DNA from: Sequoia sempervirens | Lineage: Eukaryota; Streptophyta; Pinopsida; Cupressales; Cupressaceae | Direction: 5' to 3' | NCBI GenBank assembly: GCA_007258455.2 | Contig: VDFB02373365.1 | Span: 219,552,162-219,616,161, forward strand | Length of the DNA: 64,000 nt | In this document: piece by piece, positions 54,540 through 64,000 of the stretch | How positions within the stretch are numbered: the stretch's first letter is position 1 | Layout of the letters: each line of letters begins with the position of its first letter | The notes under the pieces: model-generated | The model's input: the letters and a program-made list of their open reading frames with translations, nothing else | Told to the model about the DNA's origin: nothing | The model's database searches: none | Translations under genes and position numbers: made by a program

Positions 54540-56609
54540 TGGTAAATAAAATTCTCAGAACTCTTCCTAAAGCTTATAGTCATAAAGTTTATGCTATTGA
54601 GGAAATTTCAAATCTATACTTATATACTAGAGATTAGTTGTATGGCTCCCTAACTACATTTGAAATGAGAGAATTTGGTGCAAATAATGGTGCAAAAGTT
54701 AAGACTACTTTTAAGGATAGAAAATCAGATAAGACTAAAGAATCAGATTAGGAGGATCTTAATGATGTGGAATCTAACTTTGTGAGAGGGATGAAAAAGG
54801 GTGCTGGTAAGTACAAAGGTATGTTTCCTTTCAAAATTTTCAGTTATGGATAGATAGGTCACTATGCTTCAAGGTGATCCCATAATAGTGGTTTACAATT
54901 TTTGGCCAAACTGGATACTGAAATTATTATTTTTAACTAAATCTTCACATTCGGGCACCTATAGCAGCTAAACCATGAGGAATTTGAAGATGGTGCAAAC
55001 TAGAGTCTCATCAAATTTTGTTTGTGGATTCTAAAAATATTTTTTTCAAAATTTTTGGAATCAAATTACACTTCTTTTTCCATCTCCCATGAAAATTGAT
55101 TTTTTGGATAAAACAACATTTTTAAAAAGTGACGCACACCGTATAATGCATAACTTTTTTTCCATGAAGGATAAAATTCTAATTCATTCAATTTAGATTT
55201 GTAACTCTGATATCTAGTGCTTCCACTTGGTTAGATAGTTTTTTATTGAATATTTTTTCCTTAATCAAGTTTCAAAGTCAAACGAATTATAATTCGGACC
55301 AGCTTGTATAGCGTAACTTTTTGTATATGTCAAAATTTAATTTAATTTTATTTTGTTGGATCAAGGACTTCAATATCTGGTGCACTCATATTTTCATTTT
55401 TTTTTTTGATAATCTTCTATTTTTCCACATGTGAAGAACAAAGAAATTCATTTTCGATGAAAAACCTATGTTTAATAAAACTTAAAAAACAAATACATAA
55501 CAAAACTAAAACATATTAAAATTATATTCATTGGATAGTTTGTTCTGAGGAATCCATAATCATTTGAAATAAATTTTAAATGAATTTATTCGATCCCCCA
55601 AAAGCTAAATCAAAAGTTTATTTTTATCATCATTTTGATAGGTGTAAAGGAGATGCATTTATAGGTATGGTTTAAAACTAGCGAGGTTCTATCCAAGGGG
55701 GTTTGATCTAAGGTGATTTGATCAAACCCTCTTCAATTGGAATCCTTAAAATGGAACTTTTTAAGGCTTAAATCATTATATTTTCTAAAAATATGTGATT
55801 TCAGCTAAAATTTCTTCCTCTCAGGAATTGTAAACCACTATTATGATAGCACCCTTCAAGATGTCCAAACAGTGTTGTGAATGAAAAAAAAAAGAACATA
55901 GGTAAAATGATTAAGAAAAGATACTATATTAGAGAAGATGTAAGTATTTCTTATGATGAATGTTTGTTTATGACTTTAAACGATTATTCTATTTCTACTA
56001 TCTCTAAAAGATGTGTGAAGGATAGCACTTCAAAGAGAAAGGACAAGATTGAAGGTACTTTGGTATCTAATTTTCATGGTAGATAGAATAAAAACTATTG
56101 GATCATTGATAGTGGATGCTCTAACCATATGACCAGTGACAAGAGTAAGTTTGTTAAATTTTAAAAGTATGAAGGAGGATTTGATAGATTTGGTGATGAT
56201 TTAGGTGCTAAGATATGTGAAATAGGTTCAATCAGTTTTGATGGCAAGCATAACACTGATGATGTTTACTACATGTCAAGGGTTTAAGGCATAACCTCTT
56301 AAGTTTTGGAAAAATGTGTAGCAAAAGATACAGTATTATGTTTTCGGATAATGGATGTGACATCAAGAAAGGGTCTAGAATTGTGAATGTTGCTAGAAGG
56401 ATAGATAGAAATGTCTATCAACATAAGGGTGTTGATGGTCATTACTTTATGAATTATATTAATAAAAGTTGGCTATGGTAAAGGAGGATGTGTCACTTTA
56501 ATTCTAATAATCTAGTAATAATCAATTCATTTCAATTTTTGAGAGATCTGCTAAAGATTATAAAGCCTATCAATGTTTTCTATAAGGATTGTTATATTGG
56601 AAAGTGTTT
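54540..56609 (+). pseudogene. Copia-III gag, protease and pre-integrase fragment
   Basis: Plus-strand copia relic. Gag end at 54540-54873: KILRTLPKAYSHKVYAIEEI, TTFEMREFG, then a basic stretch and the zinc-knuckle start. The 979-bp TIR element (54874-55852) splits the knuckle; the sense resumes at 55861 and completes the last Cys of the motif. Protease follows near 56095 (YWIIDSGCSNHMTSDKSKF, active site intact) and the family's FGDDLGAKICEIGSISF. The pre-integrase region near 56480 (RRMCHFNSNNLVIINSF) has lost its last two Cys. It stops at about 56609, at the start of the copy C unit. No LTR, RT or RNase H. Confidence 0.75.
54874..55852. mobile_element. 979-bp TIR element with 8-bp duplication
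   Basis: Ends GTGATCCCATAATAGTGG / inverted GTGCTATCATAATAGTGG, TIRs of about 27 bp with two or three mismatches that continue into TTTACAATT. Flanks GCTTCAAG (54866-54873) and CCTTCAAG (55853-55860) differ at one base. Non-coding. An 8-bp duplication fits the hAT group; 9 bp with two mismatches (Mutator-like) is possible. Removing it restores the copia zinc-knuckle frame. Confidence 0.85.
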
Positions 56610-57441
56610 TTCCCTCAACACACATGCCCCATTCAGAACAGGGACCCTCTCTGTCGTTTTCCTTGTTTAGTGATTTTTTTCTCTGCCTCACTTTGTGTGC
56701 GCCCGTTTTGGTGTCCCAAATGGTTAGCGAGCCTTAAAGTATCATATCAAGTTGACCAAGTTTCATTCCCCATAAATTTCCTAAGTCCTAGGTCCTTGCA
56801 GAGATCCCTTGGCAGTTTTCCTCTGCTAGCGTACTTGGTACCCTCTGGGTCCACCCTTGCGAGTTTCCCATTCTGGGTTTCCCTTTGGTATTTTCCATTT
56901 CAAATGGCTGAAGCATCTAGTCCTTTCACGTCTTGGGTCCCGCTACTTCATTTGTCGTTTCTCCGTGTCTTCAGTGACTAAGTTTAAATGAGCATATTTG
57001 AGACCTCTCAAGCATGGCCTACTGGGATGCTCCTTCCAGAATTTCGTTGTTCTTTTTCCATTTCTAATGGACTTCCTTCAATTTTTTCCCACCGCTCAGA
57101 GTCTGACATCCTCGATGCCACCCTTGTTTCTGAAATAAGTTTTAAATGACCATTTTTCGATGACTTTCTGACCACCAAACTTCGCCCTGCCCACGACTGA
57201 TTCCAAATTTCAAATTCACCAACTTTGGGACAGACCATACACTCATTCATTAATGATAATTAATGTCATAAAATCCTATAAATAGGCAAATTTGACCCAT
57301 CATTTTCATATGTCAGGACAATTAGAGTGAATCAAAGTGATCTAGACTAGCATCCAATGCCGCCTTGAGCCTGAAGCCTCCCATTGCCGGTCCTTTGTAT
57401 TTACTAGTGATTTCATCAACTCCATTCACTGGATTCTCATC
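56610..57441 (+). promoter_or_regulatory. Copy C upstream region, TATA box and leader exon
   Basis: Visibly richer in G and C than its surroundings, with degenerate GGGTCCAC/TCCATCTTCGG-type elements. TATAAATA at 57277-57284, then about 150 bp of leader to a splice donor at 57442 (TCATC|GTAAGT). It abuts the truncated Copia-III. Confidence 0.5.
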
Positions 57442-58859
57442 GTAAGTGTGTCGTCCACCCACCTGTTGTGTTTTTTGTGATTTTACACATGAATAATGGA
57501 TAAAATGGGTTAAAAATGTATGCATTTGATAGAGAGAATTGCGGTGTTTAAAACCCATGTGGTAAAATTTTAAGAGACCTCCAAAATTTTCCCTTGAGAT
57601 GAATCTAGAACTTTACTTCCTCGTGGTCGTTCTTCGGATAGAGTTTTAATGCTCTTTGGGCCTAGGAATCCCCTTTTCCATCCATAACACATGAAAATGA
57701 ACTCAAAATGACAAAATTCCCTTGTGGGTCTGCCATCACGGAGCACCTTCACCTCCCTGCCATTAAAACTTAGTGAAAATGTGGGCTAAACTGACCATCC
57801 TAAATGCCTCTTGGGTTCACCCCCATGGAACTCCATCTTCGGGGTGTTGCTTATGTATCATCATTTTGATGACATTCTAAAACTTTTCTTTTGTCCTTTG
57901 GGATCCACCCGTCAGTTCACCGCCTACCATTCAAATTGAAATTGCCACCTCCTAACATCCTTTGGGAGCAAGTCTATGGGCTTCCATTCGCGGGCCACCA
58001 TTGTAACATTTTCATTTCTTAGGGCTATCAAGTGGTTGATTCTCACCCTTCGAGTCCTAAGCATCCTAATTCCATGTGAATAAATGATGAAACTTACGAG
58101 TCCCAACCTTCGTTGGGTCCACTCCATTGAAGTTCCACCATCGGGACTCCATCTTGTCTCAGTCGTTGCAAAAAGAAAACTGAGTCCGTCATTCCAACCT
58201 CTGATGTCTGGTACCTCAATTGCTAGTAGAACTCACGAAGAAAATATGGAAGAAAAGTTCAAATTTGGGTTCGGTCCTTCGGGTTGCTTCTACTAGACTT
58301 CAACTCATTTCCCGCTGTTTCCAAATGGGCATCCTCAAGCAGCTTCACGACCCTTTTGACCCAAATGCTTAAGCAATCCAAGGAATTATGTCATTTGTAT
58401 TTTAGACTCATTGATCACAGACTATGAAACTCAGTTCCCAAAATGTCATTTCACCAGAGTCGTTCCAAATGGAAAACCCCAAGTAGCTTTCCCTCCTCTT
58501 GGCTCTAAATGCTCAATGAAGGTCTAAATACTGACCAAACTAGAAACAAACTTTGACCCACATGTTCAAATTGGACCCTCTTCCCCATTGACCTTTCAAA
58601 TCATCTAAATCTAAAGGCAGAAGAAATCATGCAGATTGCACTACCTTGTTCGCCCTTCAAAACAACTTTTTGGCCAAGGAAGTCTAACCCCTAGGGCCCA
58701 GATCGTCCAAATTCCCTTCAATAAACTGCTAATGACCATCTAGAATAAATGCCATTTATTTTAAATTATTGTATTGTCCAATCTAACACCATTTGTAGGG
58801 ATTTGGCTAACCTTTTGTGTTTGCATGCTTGATTATGCTCACCTTGCCTCTATTTACAG
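57442..58859 (+). other. Copy C leader intron (putative)
   Basis: 1418 bp from GTAAGT to TCTATTTACAG. The ATG of copy C is six bases into the next exon (58865). Same layout as copy B. Degenerate repeats continue inside it (around 57800-58150). No coding potential that I trust; the minus-strand frames at 57008-58127 have no protein features. Confidence 0.55.
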
Positions 58860-58864
58860 AATAT

Positions 58865-61800
58865 ATGGAATTGGGTGCAGGACCCTCTGGGGCAATTGCA
58901 AAGAAAAACAAAGGGAAGAAAATAGGAAAAGCTCCTCATGGGAAGAAAGATAAAGACCAAATGAAATACAAGTTCCAAGGGGAACCATTGCAATCTAAGG
59001 TCACTACATATTGGAAGGAAGTCTCTGACACCAATATAGGGCATGTGGAAATTGATGAATTCATAGGAGTCAAAATAATCCCTAAGACATAGAATGCTAG
59101 ATTGATAAGAGGCAGTGGGATAGCCAAAGCTGCAAGGTTTCCTCCTGCTCTTGTTGCCCCCAAATTAGTAATGGTTTACAGGGAGGCATACTAGCCAGAA
59201 ACTAGGACAATTGTGGAAAAGGATGGAAACATGTTGGCAGACATGTTGGCCAAAGCAATAACAAAGACCTTCCATATCCCTACCTTCAGAAAGATGGAAT
59301 TTCCAACCATAGAGGAGTGCAAGGAAATGTGGGATGAAGACCCAACTAGATGTAAGAAACTTATAAATCAATATTGGCTCAAAGAGAAGAGGGGCAACGC
59401 TGCAAAAGTTCCTCAAGAGCTCTTCCACGGTGATTTCTATGACTACCACAATCTAGTAACCTTGCTAAGCAAAGTAATGGGCCTTCCTACTACTGCATAC
59501 TTTCAAGAGTGGATGGTCTACTTTGTTGAACAAATTCTTTGCGAAAAAGAGGATGATACCACAAAGACCACATTTTACTAGGGAGGGATAATAATCGATT
59601 TCTTTCATGAGAAATTCATGAACATCAAGAAGACTTCCAAGTTTTACATGACATCCTACCTAGTCTATTCATTGGTAAAACAAAGGAAATACATTGGAAT
59701 GTTCAAAACTCTGAATGAAGAACAAGGTAGGGAGTTGAAAGTCTATGATAGGTACCCTTAGTTGCAGTACAGGAACTACAAGAAGTACTATTATAGGGTT
59801 AATGACGCTTTCATAGATCATATCATCAGATTGATTGGGGGTGACTCTAAGAGGTGATTCTCCCATAGTGCTAACCCCTTCCTAAAAAAATAGGATTTCT
59901 TATTCATTCAATACCTGAAGTTTACATACATCCGCACTCAAGGCTTCTCAGAAAGATCGAACAAGCTGCCCTGATATCCCAATGACTAGATAATATTGCT
60001 GGAACTTTCTTGATAGCTGTGACATGTGCACACCCTCTTGAGCAACAAACACCTATCAAGTATCTCCTATCCCCTTTCTTTCAGCCATGGGATGTATGAT
60101 CTCCATACCTCGCAATGTGCAGGTAATTCAAAAAAGAGTTGTTTGAGTACCATTTCAGACTTCACACCACCTACCCATGGATGGATCCTTATAGCCACAT
60201 CAGGAAGGAACTTGGACACGAATACACCCATCTTAATAGCATTGAAGAATTTTGGGCTAATTGCATAGATGATAGGGAGGTGTGGATGAGGCATTACATG
60301 AAGATGACAACATACTTTATGAAAAAGGTGAACTTGTTCCTAGTGCCTGATTAGGTATAAGAAGATGAGAGTACCAGCATGGACCCTCAATACAATGTAG
60401 TTGCTAGCCTGCCACTACCATTGATAGATTTGGATGAGGAAGAGGTTGATGACCTCGACATTATAACCAAGCCAATCAAGGCTTGTACAAGAGAATGGGT
60501 TGATGGGAAAGTTTTCCAATTGAAGCAACAAGGGGTCATCCTGACCTATGAGGGGCTCGAAAGTGAGCCTAGTTAAATAGATGGTGGGGTAGCTATTGCA
60601 TCAATAGGAGAAAGCTTGAAATCCCCTCCACTCACGCGGTCAAGGAAAAGGAAGAAGACTCGAGAGCAGTAGCCTAATCCTAAGGTCTATGCAAGAAAAG
60701 TCTCAGAAGGTGAGCCTTCCAAGAAACATAAGAAATCAGGCAGCATTGTCGAGATGCCCATTATCCAAGAGGATCCACTCCATAAATGAGAGGAAATGTA
60801 GGTTGATCAACCAATGTCCCCACCAGTTGTCTTCGCTACCATCACCCTCTGCCCACTTCTTAGGCCATGGTAGCTACTTCCCCTCTTGTAGTGGACATCT
60901 TGGTCCACCTTGCCTCTTCCTTGCTGACTGAACCAGTTGTAATGATTGATTCCTCTTCTGTCACCACCTCTTCACTTTCTTCTTCTTCCATGTCACCAAC
61001 CATGTCTCTTTCGCTAGCGACAACAACAATGACAATAATGACACTCTCACTTCTGGAAGCATTCTCACGGAATATGCAAAATGTCCCCTTTGATATTTTT
61101 GAAGTGTTATTGAATCTAGCCATCCAGGCTACCCTAGTGTAGGTTCTTACCAACATTCTAGTCTCAAAGCCTCCAACTGAACCACTAGAGATGAAAGCCA
61201 CAATGGAAATATCTAAGGAATGGGAATGACAAGAGAGGGAATTTGCAAAGGAATTGGAGGAAACAAAAAACTACCATGAGCATCTAGAACATCAACATTT
61301 GTAAATTGATAAGGTAGTTCATGAAGGAGAGGAGACAAAATCTTCTGAGAGCAATGAGGAAAGGGATGTCAATACTAAAATTGTACAAACATTTGATGAT
61401 GATTTTCAAGAAAAGCTAGCCCAAAAAATTGAAGGACTTTGGGGAGGAAGTGGAAAGACCACCTTCCGAAGAAGGGAAAAAAGGTGATAAAGTGGAATAA
61501 AACACTGAACTTCCAGTCAATAAATAGGAAGAAGGCCCCAAGCACGATAAAGAGATGCATCTCTCAAAATGGTAGGAAGAACAAGAAAAGGAAAAACATA
61601 AATATGTGCCACCACCACGTGAGGAAGAAGAGAATAAAGAAGAGGACAAGCTTGAAGAAGAGGCTAAAACCTACAAGGATCCAGAGACTGAGCAACCTAA
61701 GGGGCATGACCACAAATAAGAAGGGGAAGGAAGAGATGGTGAAAAGGAAGACAACCCCAAGGAGCGCATGGCTATTATGTCCCCCATCAAGGTCACGGTG

Positions 61801-63090
61801 TTCATCCAGGACTCTAATCAAGAAGAAGAAGATACAAGGATAGAGAAAGAATCTCCCAAGGATAAGGAGATTGAAATCAAGAAAGATAGAGAGGAAAGTG
61901 ATCATGAATCACCTAAAGAAAAGTACTCAATACTTGACTGGCTAGAAAGACAACAAGAAAGGAAAAATCCTCCCGCAAAGGATCCAAGAACAAGCTTGGA
62001 GGCCATATTGGCCCGAGCTCAGATCAACACTAAGAAGGAAAAGAAGCCTAAAATTAGATCAAAGGTGACAATGGATGCCTTTGGATCTAGAACAATGCAG
62101 GTAGCTATGCCAATGGTGGGAGAAGAAGGAATAAGCTAGAACATCTCCACCATCGACTTGGGAACTACTTCATGAAAGTAGAAGGTGGACCACCTTTAGG
62201 AGTCTGTTACTATGGTAGTGCATTTAATATAGCTAGATAATATCTCCAAAGATGAGCTCAAAGCATAGTTGGTTGATTTGATGACATATATATAACAATG
62301 GTCATTAGTAAAAGAACAACCTATGACATCCTCGTCTCTGCCACAACTGCTATCTAAGGAACAAGTAGACAAGCTCAAAAAATGGAAGAACTTAGCTAAA
62401 ACCATGGAAGACTGGTTCTGGTAGGTCTTGTACGTTGGAAACATGGGCATCCGTCATGCTGTTAGGATAGAAAATAAGTTCTTGGAGATACAAAGGTCTC
62501 TAGAGCGCATGAGGAAATTATGTACTGACTTTACAAGGATATACAAGTCTACTTACCCAAAAATTGAGGCCATCCTCAAACTGTCTAGTGAGACTTGGGA
62601 AAAAGAACTTACATTCAAGAAGGGTGATCATTGTTTAATGGATATGTGGAGGAGGGATTTTGAAAACTGAAAGGAAAGGTTGGAGAAAGTGCTTGAAAAT
62701 GTGGATCCAGATATTGATTGGGCCAAGGATGTTTGGGTGGATTACAATTGATATTTGAAGCTAATGATAGGGTATGATATGCATGTTGTCCAAATTGATC
62801 TAGAAAAGATAAAGCCTCATTTCCAGAAGAAGATGGAGGAAGGGATGTCAGGCGAGATCACTATCGACTTCATGAGTTTTTCCACCTGAGCCTTTGGCCA
62901 ATCTAAGCTATTTAGCGACCACATTTTCAAATACAATGAAGACTAGGAGAAGCTCATCTATAGATCCAAAGAGTGAAGTTACCAAATGCTGCAATCCAAA
63001 ATTTTGGAAGTTGATAGGCTCCAGCTGCTAATTATGAAGTTCATGGAGTATGCTCCTTTGAAGAAGTAGGAAGGAAACCCTATTATTGAT
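58865..63090 (+). pseudogene. Copy C of the unrecognised helical protein family
   Basis: About 1400 codons with scattered stops (for example 59090, 59579, 59758) and a few frameshifts. It starts MELGAGPSGAIAKKNKGKK right after a splice acceptor. The N-terminal half (58865-60580) aligns with copy B throughout (see that entry for paired motifs), including VSDTNIGHV, VTLLSKVMGLPTTAYFQEWM, YLKFTYIRTQG, IEEFWANCIDD and EVDDLDIITKPIKACTREWV. From 60600 it is Ser/Pro- then Lys/Glu-rich; 61768-62139 is a strongly charged helix with SILDWLERQQ, paired with copy B's ALDWLKQCLK. 62428-63060 is a further helical region. No catalytic, membrane or zinc motif. Better preserved in places than B. I cannot assign a function; a gag-like structural protein of a retroelement is one possibility. 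Confidence 0.75.
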
Positions 63091-64000
63091 GAATAATTCC
63101 TAACAGAATAGCTACAGCAAGGGCAATCAACAAAAGATAAAATTCTATAGTGTTTCCACTAGAAGACAAAATAGGGAAAATGACAAAATGTATTTTTAAA
63201 ATGTAATATATTTGGAGGGTAGGTAGAACCCTAGTTTGTAGTGAATCTTCACAACACAATGTAAATAAACTTGGCAATTCATTCTACTTTTTGGACGCTA
63301 TAAATAGGGGGTATCCTCTCATTTTCAAGGAGGAGTTGAGTTGTTGTAATGACATGTTGCTGAAATTTTAATAAAATTTCATTGAATTGGTGAATTCTTG
63401 AGTTTCTTGGCATGTTTCATGATTCATCTCTCAAAGTTAGCTGATTTAGTTAGATTTTATTTGTGGTTTCAGTTAGTTATAGCTTTCTTTGATAGATTTA
63501 GTAATGTTGTTCTTTGGTTGTGAGGATTTCTGCTGTGTAGATGCCCTTTTTGTCCATACTTTTTGTTGTTTATTGTTGGTAAATGGCTATGTAAAGTTAT
63601 TATGGACTTGAATTCAAAGCTACCCCAGAATTTATCTTTATTCATGCATGTGTATGGTGAATGAATGGTAAAATATTTGCAATCCTTAGAAGATATCACA
63701 GATTTCATGATACTATGGATTTTCTAGTTAAGTGAGATTTTGTTTGAAGGAAGTTGTCCACAGTGGAACACTCCATAATCACTGTTCATAGTTATTGTAG
63801 ATCCAGGAACCTCTTCTCTTCCCTACCTTTTCCTTCTTTTTTTTAGAAATAGCCTATGCTAAGGTTCATTGCACATTGTAAAGCCAAACCTTAGGAAAAT
63901 ATTGGAGTTTCAAGCTGTTGTTTAAACCTGTAGCAAAATGCACATTAGCTTCCCATCTTCGAAACTTTGTCTCAAGATCCATCTTGTATCCAGCTATGTA
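63091..64000 (+). promoter_or_regulatory. Copy C 3' region with TATA box and poly(A) signal
   Basis: TATAAATA at 63299-63306 (in GCTATAAATAGGGGG), AATAAA at 63370-63375. From about 63580 it is homologous to the copy B 3' region (GCTATGTAAAGTTAT and later blocks). TATA followed some 65 bp later by a poly(A) signal is an LTR-like U3-R arrangement. It runs off the window. Confidence 0.5.

Noticed and set aside
60867..61142. Plus-strand Ser/Thr/Leu-rich frame inside copy C, also open on the minus strand
   Set aside because: Repetitive tct/tca sequence is open in several frames; I cannot tell which is the true continuation of copy C.
1..64000. tRNA, rRNA, CRISPR array, bacterial operon features
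   Set aside because: None seen on either strand; the sequence is eukaryotic repeat-rich DNA.

Overview
This window is nuclear DNA from a plant with a large, repeat-filled genome. It is AT-rich and holds no intact host gene, rRNA or tRNA that I can recognise. The plant call rests on Ty1/copia and Ty3/gypsy polyproteins of plant type, an initiator-Met-type primer-binding site, and a captured plant mobile domain (PMD) gene with introns. The repeat density and element age would suit a gymnosperm, but nothing here proves that. Almost every reading frame is broken by stops and frameshifts. Many stops sit where the family has Gln or Trp, as expected if methylated cytosines have decayed.

Layout. 1-7004: minus-strand remains of an unrecognised helical protein (copy A), hit by a ~793 bp terminal-inverted-repeat element. 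7005-15752: minus-strand Gypsy-I with both LTRs, gag/protease/G-patch remains and no RT or integrase; its 3' LTR carries a second copy of the same small element. 15753-17725: nothing recognised. 17726-23903: plus-strand Copia-I with both LTRs, PBS, PPT and a decayed gag-pol; its 5' LTR carries the third copy of the small element. 24300-25170: minus-strand copia RT/RNase H fragment. 25215-26350: plus-strand LINE RT fragment. 26370-30700: minus-strand Gypsy-III fragment (3' LTR, 3' leader, linker coding). 30720-37030: copy B of the unknown family, with a leader intron and a long 3' region. 37040-39854 plus 52504-54312: minus-strand Gypsy-IV, split by the 12.6 kb plus-strand Gypsy-II at 39855-52503. 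Gypsy-II has protease, G-patch, RT, RNase H and integrase, and an antisense intron-containing PMD gene before its 3' LTR. 54540-56609: plus-strand Copia-III fragment, split by a 979 bp TIR element. 56610-64000: copy C of the unknown family, running off the window.

Two systems stand out. First, copies A, B and C encode the same unrecognised protein, an N-terminal domain of about 500 residues followed by a long charged coiled-coil region. B and C also share a spliceable leader and a homologous 3' region, so this looks like a dispersed unit, not a single gene. Second, the LTRs and leaders of the Gypsy-I, -II and -III relatives carry a recurrent 34-nt palindrome whose two arms change together, so the hairpin itself appears to be conserved. 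The order of events can be partly read: the small TIR element moved after Gypsy-I and Copia-I were in place, and Gypsy-II inserted into Gypsy-IV.
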